Positions 16,446 to 24,644 of a DNA stretch of 27,966 nt are shown piece by piece; positions within the stretch are counted from its first letter, which is position 1, and each line of letters begins with the position of its first letter. Location of the stretch: contig CAJKAP010000018.1 in the NCBI GenBank assembly GCA_905197905.1, forward strand, positions 1 through 27,966, in the 5' to 3' direction. The translations under genes and the position numbers were made by a program. Source of the DNA: an uncultured Sutterella sp. Its GTDB lineage: Bacteria > Pseudomonadota > Gammaproteobacteria > Burkholderiales > Burkholderiaceae_F. The notes below the pieces were generated by a model. It ran no database searches, was not told the DNA's origin, and worked only from the letters and a program-made list of their open reading frames with translations.

Positions 16446-16883
16446 TTAACGCGAAAGCCAAAATGTTGCAGGGCCATCGTTCACTAAATTCACTTTCATA
16501 TCCGCACCAAACTCTCCAGTCTGCACAGGCATGCCAAGATCATTTAGCGCTTTCAAGAAGTGTTCGTACGCGCGACGCCCCTCTTCTGGAGATGCCGCGC
16601 CCGAAAAGCTCGGGCGATTCCCCGAATTCGTATCTGCGGCAAGTGTGAACTGCGAAACGACCAGTACTTCGCCCTGAATATCTTGAACCGAAAGATTCAT
16701 CTTACCATCAGGATCCGAGAAGATTCTCAACTTGAGAACCTTCTTAGCTAGCTGCTCGATACGCTCTTCTGTGTCGCCAGGTTGTCCGCACACGAGTACC
16801 AGCAACCCTTGACCAATTGACGCACGGCGGATGCCACTAATCGTCACACCCGCTTCCGAGACACGTTGAACTAACGCTAGCAC
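16446..16883 (-). CDS. dtd: D-aminoacyl-tRNA deacylase
   Basis: Removes D-amino acids and misattached glycine from tRNA, which suits its position next to tyrosyl-tRNA synthetase. Landmarks are LVQRVSEAGV, VVSQFTLAADT (SQFT at 77-80), GNRPSFSGAA, FGADMKVNLVNDGPATFWL (the Gly-cisPro region). Length 145 is standard. The start is GTG at 16883 with GGAG nine bases upstream, and it begins six bases after tyrS, so the two form an operon. Confidence 0.96.
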   Translation of the reverse strand: MLALVQRVSEAGVTISGIRRASIGQGLLVLVCGQPGDTEERIEQLAKKVLKLRIFSDPDGKMNLSVQDIQGEVLVVSQFTLAADTNSGNRPSFSGAASPEEGRRAYEHFLKALNDLGMPVQTGEFGADMKVNLVNDGPATFWLSR

Positions 16884-16889
16884 GGCAAA

Positions 16890-18149
16890 TTACTCCACCG
16901 TAACCTTAGCCCACTTGCGCTTACCGACCTGAAGCACAAAGGATTCGCCTGCGCTCACGGTCTGACGGCGATCCGTCACCTTTTCGCCATTGATCTTCAC
17001 GCCACCTTGGTCAATATTGCGGTTAGCTTCACCCGTAGAATCTGCCAAACCGGTGGCCTTGATCATCACGCCGATGGTGATCTTGCCTTCAGGAGCCTGA
17101 ACGGTGATTTCGGGAATGTCACTCGGCATCGCACCAGCACGGAAACGAGCGTTGAATTCTTCTTCAGCCGCATTAGCTGCGCTTTCCGTATGGAACCGAG
17201 CCACGATTTCCTTAGCTAGCAAAACTTTTGCGTCACGAGGATTGCGACCTTCTTCGCATTCCTTTTTCAACTGAGCGATCGTCGCATTGCTCTTCAAACT
17301 CAAGAGGTCATACCAGTCCCACATGAGCGAGTCAGAGATCGACATCACCTTACCGAACATGTCGTTCGGCGTATCGGTAATCCCGATATAGTTGTGCTTA
17401 CTCTTACTCATCTTCACTTGGCCATCAAGACCCACCAAAAGTGGCATCGTCAAGATGCACTGAGCTTCTTGACCGTACTGACGTTGAAGTTCGCGACCCA
17501 CCAATAAGTTAAAGCGCTGGTCAGCACCACCCAACTCAAGGTCTGCCTTCAGGGCGACCGAGTCATAACCCTGCATAAGCGGGTAGAGGAGTTCGTGCAT
17601 CGCAATCGGAGCCTGTTCGTTGTAGCGCTTCGAGAAGTCTTCACGCTCGAGCAAACGAGCGAGCGTGTAGCGCGAAGCCAACTGAATCAAACCCACCGAA
17701 CCCAAGGTGTTGCACCATTCGGAGTTGTAACGTACTTCCGTGCGATCAATGTCGAGCACAAGACCCGCCTGAGCCAAATAAGTTTCAGCATTCGCCACGA
17801 TCTGATCGTGCGAGAGCGGAGGACGCGTGACATTGCGACCGGACGGATCTCCAATGGCGGCCGTAAAGTCACCTACCAAGAAAATCACGGTGTGTCCCAT
17901 GTCCTGCAATTGGCGCAGCTTGTTGAGCACCACGGTGTGGCCGATATGAATATCGGGAGCCGTAGGGTCTAAGCCCAACTTGCAACGAAGAGGAATCCCC
18001 GTTGCCTTAGAACGAGCCAATTTCTGCTCAAATTCTTCTTCGATTAAAAACGAATCTGTGCCACGACGGATCAGAGCCATGTTTTCACGAATTTCATCCG
18101 TGACGGGGTAGCGTTTTTGCTCTTGAGCGTCGATTTTCTCTTCAGACAT
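16890..18149 (-). CDS. tyrS: Tyrosine--tRNA ligase
   Basis: Class I synthetase. The Rossmann domain has HIGH at 68-71 and the KMSKS loop at 246-250. GGADQRFN lies near 207, and a C-terminal S4 RNA-binding domain (about 350-419) contains NIDQGGVKINGEKV. It is of the type with the HTVVLNKLRQLQDMGH helix after HIGH, common in proteobacteria. ATG at 18149 has GAAGG at good spacing. A perfect hairpin lies 29 bases upstream (separate entry). It is transcribed with dtd and divergently from the M23 peptidase. Confidence 0.98.
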   Translation of the reverse strand: MSEEKIDAQEQKRYPVTDEIRENMALIRRGTDSFLIEEEFEQKLARSKATGIPLRCKLGLDPTAPDIHIGHTVVLNKLRQLQDMGHTVIFLVGDFTAAIGDPSGRNVTRPPLSHDQIVANAETYLAQAGLVLDIDRTEVRYNSEWCNTLGSVGLIQLASRYTLARLLEREDFSKRYNEQAPIAMHELLYPLMQGYDSVALKADLELGGADQRFNLLVGRELQRQYGQEAQCILTMPLLVGLDGQVKMSKSKHNYIGITDTPNDMFGKVMSISDSLMWDWYDLLSLKSNATIAQLKKECEEGRNPRDAKVLLAKEIVARFHTESAANAAEEEFNARFRAGAMPSDIPEITVQAPEGKITIGVMIKATGLADSTGEANRNIDQGGVKINGEKVTDRRQTVSAGESFVLQVGKRKWAKVTVE

Positions 18150-18177
18150 CGATAACCTTCTTTAACTTTGAGTGATC

Positions 18178-18207
18178 AATCCTCTCAAACTGACGAATTA
18201 GAGGATT
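18178..18207 (-). other. Perfect hairpin in the tyrS leader
   Basis: AATCCTCT and AGAGGATT (8 bp, 14-base loop) lie between the tyrS start and its presumed promoter. No T-run follows, so it is not a terminator. It could be a leader structure or an operator dyad. Confidence 0.6.
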
Positions 18208-18368
18208 CTATGATGAAAAAAATAGCTATCGTCTATTGTAAATTACCTAGATTGGTTTGATATGTGACGAAAAATTGTTATTTCGCCCCCTAACAGACGA
18301 TCTCTGCATTAAAATGCATAGGTCTACTATTGTTCCTGTTTTTCGTTTTTTTCGCAACTCCTGTCCCC

Positions 18369-19898
18369 ATGATAGCTACATCTCTACTTGCCAAGCAGCT
18401 GAATGATGCCAGCAGAGCGATCCTCTGGGGGTTGCAACGCATCACGCCGTCTTCCACTTCCATGGCAGGTTCAATGCGAAAAACAGGTTTAGCCGCTCTC
18501 TTTTCGACGGTTCTCGGCGCAACTCTCTTTGTAGGAAGCGTTCTTCCTACGGATGCTCACGCAGTTCGCCTGCTCGATGAAATCTTAGCCGAACAGCGCC
18601 TCAGCCCTATATCTAGCCCTGCTCTTGACGCTCTGCGTAGTAGCACGGGGGACGTGGCTGAACGCAATTTGACGGTCATGACTGGGGATACACTCTTTTC
18701 CATCTACGGAAAACTCGGTGCAAAGGATCCCGAAATTCTCAAATACATCCGCTCCAGGCGCGATTTCCGTCCGTTGGTAATGCCCCAGCCTGGGCAGTTC
18801 ATCACAGCAGGTCTCTATGAAGATGGCCGTATTTCCTATTTGAGAATGTACTTGGAAGGTCCACACGCTCGCGACAGCCGTGTGATCGAAATCGTGCGTA
18901 ATGGTCAGCAACTTGCAGGAACAAATCAGCCTTTCGTCTTTGATGTGATTGAAGAAACCGCTTCTGGTCACTTCAACGGTTCTTTGACTCGTACAGCTGA
19001 AGACTTGGATATTCCGCAACACGTGCTCTCGCAGCTCGACAATGTGTGGGAAGCAAACCGTAGCCCCTTGCCGAAATTAAAGAAAGGGGACTTAGTGCAA
19101 GTCGCTTATGAACGTAAGTACGCCGATGGTCACTTTATCCGTAATGGCCAGCTTTTGGCTGTTCGCATCACTCACGCTGGCAAAACCGCTGAGGCCTTCT
19201 GGCACCCCGAATTAAAGAGCTTCTACACCGAAACGGGCTCTTCCGTGAAGCAGACCTTCTTGCGTGTACCGCTCGATGTGAAAGAAGTGAGTAGCGAATT
19301 CGCACCGCTTCGTCGTCACCCCGTGACAGGAAAGCTCCGTCCGCACAACGGAACAGACTTCCGCGCTCCTAAGGGCTCTCGTATTTTCGCCGCCTCTGAA
19401 GGAGAAGTCACCTTTGTGGGCTTCCAAAAGCGTGGTTACGGTCGCTATGTGAAGATCAGCCACGGGCAGAACCGTGAAACGGTTTACGCCCATATGTCTG
19501 CTGTGGCATCTGGCCTTAAAGTGGGACAAAAAGTTCAGAAAGGACAGGTGATTGGCTACGTGGGTCGTACTGGTCTTGCCACAGGTAACCATCTGCACTA
19601 TGAATTGGTGATCGATGGCGTACAGGTTAATCCGCTTACCGCTGATTTGCCCGATACGGACAACTTGACTCCCGTGCAGTTAGCTCGTTTGAAGACGGTC
19701 TCTCAACCCCTTCTTGATCGCTTTACGGTCTTAGCTAAGGAAGATTCCAATTCTCGCAATCCGCGCGCCTCGCAAGCCGGTCTTTCTGAAACCGCTCGCG
19801 CTAGCCTCGGATTTCGTAGTAGCTTCCCAGCTCGTTCTATCATCAGAACGAACTTGGCTCAGAAAAACGCCCAACAAACGGATAGCACTGTTCGCTAA
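18369..19898 (+). CDS. M23 family murein endopeptidase
   Basis: Zinc peptidase that cuts peptide cross-links in peptidoglycan; periplasmic, inner-membrane anchored or secreted. Numbered from 18369, a basic N-terminus is followed by a hydrophobic segment (about 39-59) ending near TDAHA. A LysM-like stretch (LTVMTGDTLFSIYGKLG, about 100-117) and a linker domain come next. The LytM/M23 domain (about 325-440) has zinc ligands His326 and Asp330 (HNGTDF) and His410 in HLHYE, with AHMS before it. The start is uncertain: TTG at 18330, ATG at 18369, or ATG at 18474, which would give a textbook signal peptide (MRKTGLAALF). MepM-like in layout. anmK follows after ten bases. Confidence 0.92.
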   Translation: MIATSLLAKQLNDASRAILWGLQRITPSSTSMAGSMRKTGLAALFSTVLGATLFVGSVLPTDAHAVRLLDEILAEQRLSPISSPALDALRSSTGDVAERNLTVMTGDTLFSIYGKLGAKDPEILKYIRSRRDFRPLVMPQPGQFITAGLYEDGRISYLRMYLEGPHARDSRVIEIVRNGQQLAGTNQPFVFDVIEETASGHFNGSLTRTAEDLDIPQHVLSQLDNVWEANRSPLPKLKKGDLVQVAYERKYADGHFIRNGQLLAVRITHAGKTAEAFWHPELKSFYTETGSSVKQTFLRVPLDVKEVSSEFAPLRRHPVTGKLRPHNGTDFRAPKGSRIFAASEGEVTFVGFQKRGYGRYVKISHGQNRETVYAHMSAVASGLKVGQKVQKGQVIGYVGRTGLATGNHLHYELVIDGVQVNPLTADLPDTDNLTPVQLARLKTVSQPLLDRFTVLAKEDSNSRNPRASQAGLSETARASLGFRSSFPARSIIRTNLAQKNAQQTDSTVR

Positions 19899-19908
19899 GC
19901 CGCTTTAG

Positions 19909-21018
19909 ATGTCCACATCTCGCATTACGATTGGTTTAATGTCCGGCACCAGCCTCGATGGGGTTGATGCTGTTGCAGTGGAGTTTTCCGCCCAATCCAT
20001 GCGAGAAGTGGGACACTCCTACCTTCCTTTTTCCCCTGCACTTAGAGAATCGCTCTACAACCTTTGCTCGCTTGGAAATAATGAAATTGATCGTTCAGGC
20101 GAAGCTGCAACTGAACTCGCTCGCCAGTATGCCAAAGCAGCATTGGCGCTCTTATCAAAAACTAATTTACCCCCAGCGGCCATCGCGGCGCTTGGCGCCC
20201 ATGGGCAAACAATTCGCCATCGCCCCCAAAAAGGTTTTACCGTTCAAATTCTCAATGCTGCCCTTCTAGCAGAGCTTACGGGTATTGATGTAATCTGCGA
20301 CTTTCGCTCTCGTGATATTGCGGCAGGTGGTGAAGGCGCTCCTCTTGTGCCTGCCTTCCATGCGAAGGCTTTTAGTGCTGAAGTTCCTCGCGCCATTCTC
20401 AACATTGGTGGTATCTCGAACTTTTCGCTTATTCCGAGTACCAGCACAACAAATCCGCAAATTCGTGGGGGAGATACAGGCCCTGGGAACGTCCTTCTCA
20501 ATGCCTGGTGTGAACGCCATATCGGCACTCTTTACGACAAAAATGGCGATTGGGCACGAACAGGACACCTCTCTCAACCGCTTCTAGAGGCGCTTCTTGA
20601 AGAGTCTTATTTCTCGCTCCCCTTCCCAAAGTCGACAGGTCGTGAGCTCTTCTCGGCCACCTGGCTCAAGGAAAAACTCGCGCACTTTAAAGCGCTACCG
20701 CCTGAAGACGTTGCCAACACCTTGACGGAGCTCACTGCCGTGAGCTCCATGGATGCACTAAAGCGTGAAGCTCCCGATATCGCAGAAGTCTACGTCTGTG
20801 GGGGTGGTGCCTTTAACCTCTTCTTGATGGAACGCCTTGCCGTACATTTTCCTGGTAAAGTCACCACAACCAGCGCGCTTGGTATTCATCCTGATCACGT
20901 GGAAGGTGCCGCCTTTGCCTGGCTCGCAGAGCAGTTCTTAACACGCACGCCAGGTAATCTTCCAAGCGTCACTCGTGCGACAGGTCCTCGCATCTTAGGG
21001 GCGCTCTATCCACATTAA
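19909..21018 (+). CDS. anmK: Anhydro-N-acetylmuramic acid kinase
   Basis: Phosphorylates and opens 1,6-anhydro-MurNAc released during cell-wall turnover, giving MurNAc-6-phosphate. ASKHA-fold landmarks are GLMSGTSLDGVD (9-20), GAHGQTIRH, FRSRDIAAGGEGAPLVPAFH, NIGGISN, GGDTGPGN and VCGGGAFN. Length 369 is standard. Its place ten bases after a murein endopeptidase links wall cutting and recycling. The ribosome binding site is weak, so translation may be coupled to the upstream gene. Confidence 0.97.
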   Translation: MSTSRITIGLMSGTSLDGVDAVAVEFSAQSMREVGHSYLPFSPALRESLYNLCSLGNNEIDRSGEAATELARQYAKAALALLSKTNLPPAAIAALGAHGQTIRHRPQKGFTVQILNAALLAELTGIDVICDFRSRDIAAGGEGAPLVPAFHAKAFSAEVPRAILNIGGISNFSLIPSTSTTNPQIRGGDTGPGNVLLNAWCERHIGTLYDKNGDWARTGHLSQPLLEALLEESYFSLPFPKSTGRELFSATWLKEKLAHFKALPPEDVANTLTELTAVSSMDALKREAPDIAEVYVCGGGAFNLFLMERLAVHFPGKVTTTSALGIHPDHVEGAAFAWLAEQFLTRTPGNLPSVTRATGPRILGALYPH

Positions 21019-21040
21019 CAGTGGTCCCAAAAAGCAAAAA

Positions 21041-21071
21041 ACTCCCCAGAAATCACTTCTAGAGAGTCTTT
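21041..21071. terminator. Bidirectional terminator between anmK and erpA
   Basis: ACTC/GAGT outer and AGAA/TTCT inner arms are flanked by a T-run on both strands (CTTTTGTG on plus, TTTTTTG on minus), between convergent genes. Confidence 0.7.
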
Positions 21072-21100
21072 TGTGTCTATTGCAGTAAAGAGAGAGGCTC

Positions 21101-21484
21101 TTATACGCTAAAGGACGAACCGCAACCGCAAGTGGTCACAGCGTTTGGATTGTCAATCACGAACTGAGCACCAGACAAATCTTCTTTAAAGTCGATCGTT
21201 GCGCCAACCAAGTACTGGTAGCTCATGGAGTCAATCAAAAGGGTCACTCCACCCTTTTCCATGACGGCGTCGTCTTCATTCTGCGATTCATCAAAAGTGA
21301 AACCGTACTGAAAACCAGAACAGCCACCACCCTGCACGAATACGCGCAACTTCAAATCAGGATTGCCTTCTTCATCCATCAACGTCTTCACTTTTTCAAC
21401 CGCTGCATCGGTGAAGGTAATCGGATCCGGCATTAATTCAGGGGTTTCAATGCCTTCTTGAGCCATTGTAGTTTCTTGATCCAT
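21101..21484 (-). CDS. erpA: Iron-sulfur cluster insertion protein ErpA
   Basis: A-type carrier that delivers Fe-S clusters to apo-enzymes, among them isoprenoid-pathway proteins. The three cluster cysteines are in GGGCSGFQYGF and TCGCGSSFSV (residues 55, 119 and 121 with this start). The frame opens to GTG at 21568, but a promoter candidate overlaps that region and the extra residues do not fit the family. ATG at 21484 (127 residues) or 21466 (121) are both plausible. The conserved part begins PDPITFTDAAVEKV. IscA is the closest alternative; the length and neighbourhood beside rplM-rpsI favour ErpA. Confidence 0.93.
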   Translation of the reverse strand: MDQETTMAQEGIETPELMPDPITFTDAAVEKVKTLMDEEGNPDLKLRVFVQGGGCSGFQYGFTFDESQNEDDAVMEKGGVTLLIDSMSYQYLVGATIDFKEDLSGAQFVIDNPNAVTTCGCGSSFSV

Positions 21485-21543
21485 TGTTATTTTCTTCACG
21501 AAAGGGTTCTCACGGGGTGCTTCGAGGAGAGCCACAGTGTTAA

Positions 21544-21573
21544 TTAAAATTGAAATGCGTAGCACCACTTCAA
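21544..21573 (-). promoter_or_regulatory. Candidate promoter of erpA
   Basis: On the minus strand TTGAAG (21573-21568) and TTTTAA (21549-21544) are 18 bases apart, upstream of the ATG at 21484. If real, the transcript would begin near 21537, which excludes the GTG at 21568 as start. Confidence 0.4.
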
Positions 21574-21699
21574 AAGGATGTTGATTATCCTACACCAAAA
21601 TCCTTTTAAATAATACCCTCATCTGGCGTAATCTTTTGTATGTATTCTTTTTTGTCAGTTCCTGATATCACCTGACATTGGGATCTGTGGCGCTAAAAA

Positions 21700-21765
21700 A
21701 CAAAAGGCCACAGCAAAACACTGTGACCTCTTTGGGAAGGCTCTGAATAAAACCAGAGCCTTTTG
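21700..21765 (-). terminator. Tandem terminators after rplM-rpsI
   Basis: Two stems in a row on the minus strand. GGCTCTG/CAGAGCC (21760-21739) comes first, then GGTCACAG/CTGTGGCC (21728-21706, one G-U) followed by TTTTGTTTTTT. The second is a canonical terminator. The first has TTTTGT on the plus side instead. Confidence 0.8.
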
Positions 21766-21791
21766 TCTTGCGAGCAACTCGCCCGAGCGTA

Positions 21792-22184
21792 TTAACGCTT
21801 GGAGAACTGCTTGGCGCGACGGGCCTTGTGAAGACCAACCTTCTTACGTTCGACTTCGCGAGCGTCGCGGGTCACGAGACCAGCGTTAGAAAGCACAGAC
21901 TTCAAACCAGCATCGTAGTCAATCAAGGCGCGGGTGATGCCATGACGAATGGCGCCAGCCTGACCAGATTCACCGCCACCAGAGACGTTGACCATGATGT
22001 CGAACGTTTCGACATTTTCCGTCAACTGCAACGGTTGCATGACGATCATACGACCAGTTTCACGGTGGAAGTACTGATCCAATTCACGACCGTTCACGAG
22101 GATCTTGCCCGTACCACGCTTGATGAACACGCGAGCCACGGAGCTCTTGCGACGGCCAGTACCGTAATTGTAGTTACCAATCAT
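21792..22184 (-). CDS. rpsI: 30S ribosomal protein S9
   Basis: Small-subunit protein whose C-terminal tail reaches the P-site tRNA. Landmarks are YGTGRRKSSVARVF, VNVSGGGESGQAGAIRHGI, and RDAREVERKKVGLHKARRAKQFSKR in part, ending in the conserved SKR. A TTG two codons upstream is also open, but ATG at 22184 has AGGAAGG seven bases away and yields 130 residues, the usual length. It follows rplM after 18 bases in the conserved L13-S9 operon. Confidence 0.98.
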   Translation of the reverse strand: MIGNYNYGTGRRKSSVARVFIKRGTGKILVNGRELDQYFHRETGRMIVMQPLQLTENVETFDIMVNVSGGGESGQAGAIRHGITRALIDYDAGLKSVLSNAGLVTRDAREVERKKVGLHKARRAKQFSKR

Positions 22185-22202
22185 TTTCAAGCCTTCCTGA
22201 GA

Positions 22203-22631
22203 TTAGAGGTCCAACACTTTGGGCTGCTGAGCAGTATGCGGATGTTCAGCGCCAGCGTAGATCTTGAGCTTCTTGATCATCGCGTAGCCGAGCGGTCCCT
22301 TCGGGAGCATGCCCTTCACAGCGATTTCGAGAGCACGACCCGGATGCTTAGCTTGCATATCACGGAAGGTCGTTTCATAGATACCGCCTGGATAACCAGT
22401 GTGGCGGTAGTACATCTTCTTGCCAGCTTTTTCAGCGGACAAAACGAGCTTATCAGCGTTGATCACGACGATAAAATCGCCCGTGTCGACGTGAGGAGTA
22501 AATTCGGGTTTGTGCTTACCACGAAGGCGCAGAGCGATTTCGCTAGCAAGGCGACCGAGCACCTTGTCACTGGCATCGACCACGAACCAGTCGCGCTTAA
22601 CCTCAAGCGGCTTGGCCGAGAAGGTCTTCAT
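22203..22631 (-). CDS. rplM: 50S ribosomal protein L13
   Basis: Early-assembling large-subunit protein. Landmarks are WFVVDASDKVLGRLASEIA, KHKPEFTPHVDTGDFIVVINA, YYRHTGYPGG, AVKGMLPKGPLG and the end LKIYAGAEHPHTAQQP. ATG at 22631 with AGGTGA five bases upstream gives 142 residues, as in E. coli; the in-frame GTG three codons earlier is unlikely. In E. coli L13 represses its own operon through the mRNA leader; the leader here is also structured. Confidence 0.98.
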   Translation of the reverse strand: MKTFSAKPLEVKRDWFVVDASDKVLGRLASEIALRLRGKHKPEFTPHVDTGDFIVVINADKLVLSAEKAGKKMYYRHTGYPGGIYETTFRDMQAKHPGRALEIAVKGMLPKGPLGYAMIKKLKIYAGAEHPHTAQQPKVLDL

Positions 22632-22701
22632 TGCGTTCACCTAATATAAAAGATTGCTGGTTTAATTTGTTGAAAGCGGATGGCGCCGCTACACCCTCTG
22701 T

Positions 22702-22724
22702 GGTAGCAATCACAATTGCTCACC
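22702..22724 (-). promoter_or_regulatory. Hairpin in the rplM-rpsI leader
   Basis: AGCAAT/ATTGCT plus GGT/ACC form a 9 bp stem with one bulged base and a four-base loop. It lies about 70 bases before the rplM start and inside the predicted transcript. It is a candidate site for L13 feedback, by analogy with E. coli only. Confidence 0.45.
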
Positions 22725-22747
22725 CATCTTAGAGCGTGTGATAACAA

Positions 22748-22776
22748 AATAAACACGAGCAGAAATAAAAAACCAA
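22748..22776 (-). promoter_or_regulatory. Candidate promoter of rplM-rpsI
   Basis: TTGGTT (22776-22771) and TTTATT (22753-22748) lie 17 bases apart on the minus strand. Start of transcription would fall near 22741, giving a leader of about 110 bases. Confidence 0.45.
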
Positions 22777-22984
22777 GTTAGCCACAAAGCGCGAAGCTTT
22801 TGCTTCATCTAGCCTCGAAGACTAACATTCAAATTTGATATCTAACAGTGCTAGAACTTGCAGTGCCAGTGGAAAAAGATGGGGTAAGCAGTCTGCAAAG
22901 CAAAGTTAGACTGGCGATTTTACCGAAAATAAAATCTATTGTCTATAAGAGACCCAGATTTTTTTGGCTAAAAATGCCATCCCC

Positions 22985-23023
22985 ATAAAATAGGAGAGGA
23001 GACAAGGTATTCCTCATCTCCTC
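22985..23023 (-). terminator. Probable terminator after glpD
   Basis: GAGGAGA and TCTCCTC arms (7 bp, 14-base loop) lie 24 bases after the stop codon, followed on the minus strand by CCTATTTTATG. Confidence 0.6.
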
Positions 23024-23047
23024 TTTATTAAAGCCTCAGTTCAGTGA

Positions 23048-24643
23048 TTACTTAGCAGCTTCGTCCTGCTTTTCTTCACCAGCAGCCTTCACTTCTTCCT
23101 CAGCCTCGGTCACTTCAACCGTCACTTCAGGGAGAGCCTCGTCAGCAAGTTCCTCTTCCACAACGGGAGCTACCGGCTTGACGTATTCTTTGCCAGCCAA
23201 AGCGGCTTCAACGATTGGGCGGAGAGCTTCCGTACGGGCAAAGTTCATCTGACCCAAGCGCAAGCGACGGAAGAGCACGTCCTCAGCAGTACGAGCACCT
23301 TCGTAGTCACGAGCGTAGACAGCGAACTTAGCGACTTCGGCATCAGCGGCGTCAGAATGTTCAGCAGCGATTTCAAGAGCTTCTGGATCGAAGAACGGGT
23401 TCTTAGCGATCGGTAAGTCGTGCGTGAGGCAAAGGCGTGGCGGCACTAAGTGACGCAACGTCGCAACCGTCATAGCGTGTTCGGCCATCTTACGATAAGC
23501 CGTCCATTTACCACCAGTCACAGTGATCATGTTGCCAAACTCAGGAATGACAGCGTGTTCGCGAGAAACCTTAGCGGTAGAGCCAGCAGAGCCGGTCGCC
23601 GTCGGGTTGAAGAGCGGGCGCAAACCAGCAAACGTGGCCTTCACATCTGCACGAGTAATCGGTTTTTCGAGATAACCCGAAGCAGTTTCAATCATGAAGC
23701 TGATTTCGTCTTCGCTCACTTCTGGATCGAAGTTAGCTTCATTTTGTTCCACATCGGTCGTACCAACGAGGAGCATACCGTGCCAAGGAATAGCAAAGAG
23801 CACACGACCATCACGGGTCTTAGGAATCAACATGCCAGTGTCACCAGGCATGAAAGACTTATCCAACAAGATATGCGAACCGCGGGAAACGCGGACGAGC
23901 GTGCTAGCTTCCGGATCAACCATGCGGCGAATCGGATCAACCCAGGCGCCAGCGGCGTTGAAGACCATCTTCGTGCGGATCGTGAATTCTTCGCCAGTTT
24001 CCTTATCGGTAGCCTTCACAGCACGGATCGTGCCGCTTTCGTAAACCATACCTGTCACAGGCATGTAGTTAAGCGGGACGGCGCCGTGATCAAAAGCGGT
24101 TCGCATTAACGCAACAGCCAAGCGGGCGTCATCGAACTGACCGTCATAGAATTTCACACCGCCCATTAAACCTTCAGGCTTCACACCAGGCAAAGCTTCT
24201 AAGGTCTTTTCGCGGGACAAGGAAGAGGTACGTCCAATACCGTAGCCACCGTAGGTCATGGCAGCATAAATGCCCAAGCCCACTGTGTAGAATTCGCGTT
24301 CTCCCTTGTTGTAGCACGGAAGAATGAACGGCTTGGAATGCACCAAGTGTGGAGCATTCTTAATCAAAATGCGACGTTCTTTCAACGCTTCGCGCACCAA
24401 ACCCCAGTCACGAGGATTCTTCATGTAGCGAACGCCACCATGAATAAGTTTCGTCGAGCGGGAAGAAGTCCCAGCGGAGAAGTCCTGTGCTTCGAGCAAG
24501 ACCGTCTTTAAGCCACGCGAAGCGGCGTCAACGGCGATACCTGTGCCAGTGGCACCGCCACCGATCACAACAACGTCCCATACTGTATCTTCACGAAGTT
24601 GGGCGAGTAAATCCTCGCGCACAATGGGTTTTAGTTCTGTCAT
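23048..24643 (-). CDS. glpD: Aerobic glycerol-3-phosphate dehydrogenase
   Basis: FAD enzyme at the inner membrane that oxidises glycerol-3-phosphate to dihydroxyacetone phosphate and passes electrons to quinone. Landmarks are VVVIGGGATGTGIAVDAA (dinucleotide fold, about 24-41), GTSSRSTKLIHGGVRYM, VFNAAGAWVDP, and the substrate region GLRPLFNP with VTGGKWTAYRKMAEHA. The DAO core ends near residue 480. The last ~45 residues are a Glu-rich tail (EVTVEVTEAEEEV) not typical of GlpD. It begins one base after the glpK stop codon, so the two are co-transcribed. Confidence 0.97.
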   Translation of the reverse strand: MTELKPIVREDLLAQLREDTVWDVVVIGGGATGTGIAVDAASRGLKTVLLEAQDFSAGTSSRSTKLIHGGVRYMKNPRDWGLVREALKERRILIKNAPHLVHSKPFILPCYNKGEREFYTVGLGIYAAMTYGGYGIGRTSSLSREKTLEALPGVKPEGLMGGVKFYDGQFDDARLAVALMRTAFDHGAVPLNYMPVTGMVYESGTIRAVKATDKETGEEFTIRTKMVFNAAGAWVDPIRRMVDPEASTLVRVSRGSHILLDKSFMPGDTGMLIPKTRDGRVLFAIPWHGMLLVGTTDVEQNEANFDPEVSEDEISFMIETASGYLEKPITRADVKATFAGLRPLFNPTATGSAGSTAKVSREHAVIPEFGNMITVTGGKWTAYRKMAEHAMTVATLRHLVPPRLCLTHDLPIAKNPFFDPEALEIAAEHSDAADAEVAKFAVYARDYEGARTAEDVLFRRLRLGQMNFARTEALRPIVEAALAGKEYVKPVAPVVEEELADEALPEVTVEVTEAEEEVKAAGEEKQDEAAK

Positions 24644-24644
24644 C

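Larger units (their letters stand above)
22632..23047. other. Spacer with rplM leader and promoter
   Basis: About 415 bases without a gene. The rplM side holds a structured leader (hairpin GGTAGCAAT/ATTGCT-ACC at 22702-22724, AGCGG/CCGCT at 22675-22690) and a promoter. The glpD side holds a terminator stem at 22996-23023. Between them, A/T-rich DNA shows one small GAAGC/GCTTC hairpin near 22793-22806 and nothing else I can name. Confidence 0.7.

Noticed and set aside
18150..18260. T-box leader for tyrS
   Set aside because: No T-box sequence or terminator/antiterminator pair; only one simple hairpin is present.
21768..22649. A 293-residue plus-strand frame across rplM-rpsI
   Set aside because: It is antisense to two certain ribosomal protein genes and has no recognisable motif; a codon-bias shadow.
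23450..24109. A 219-residue plus-strand frame
   Set aside because: Antisense to glpD, which is certain; no motifs.
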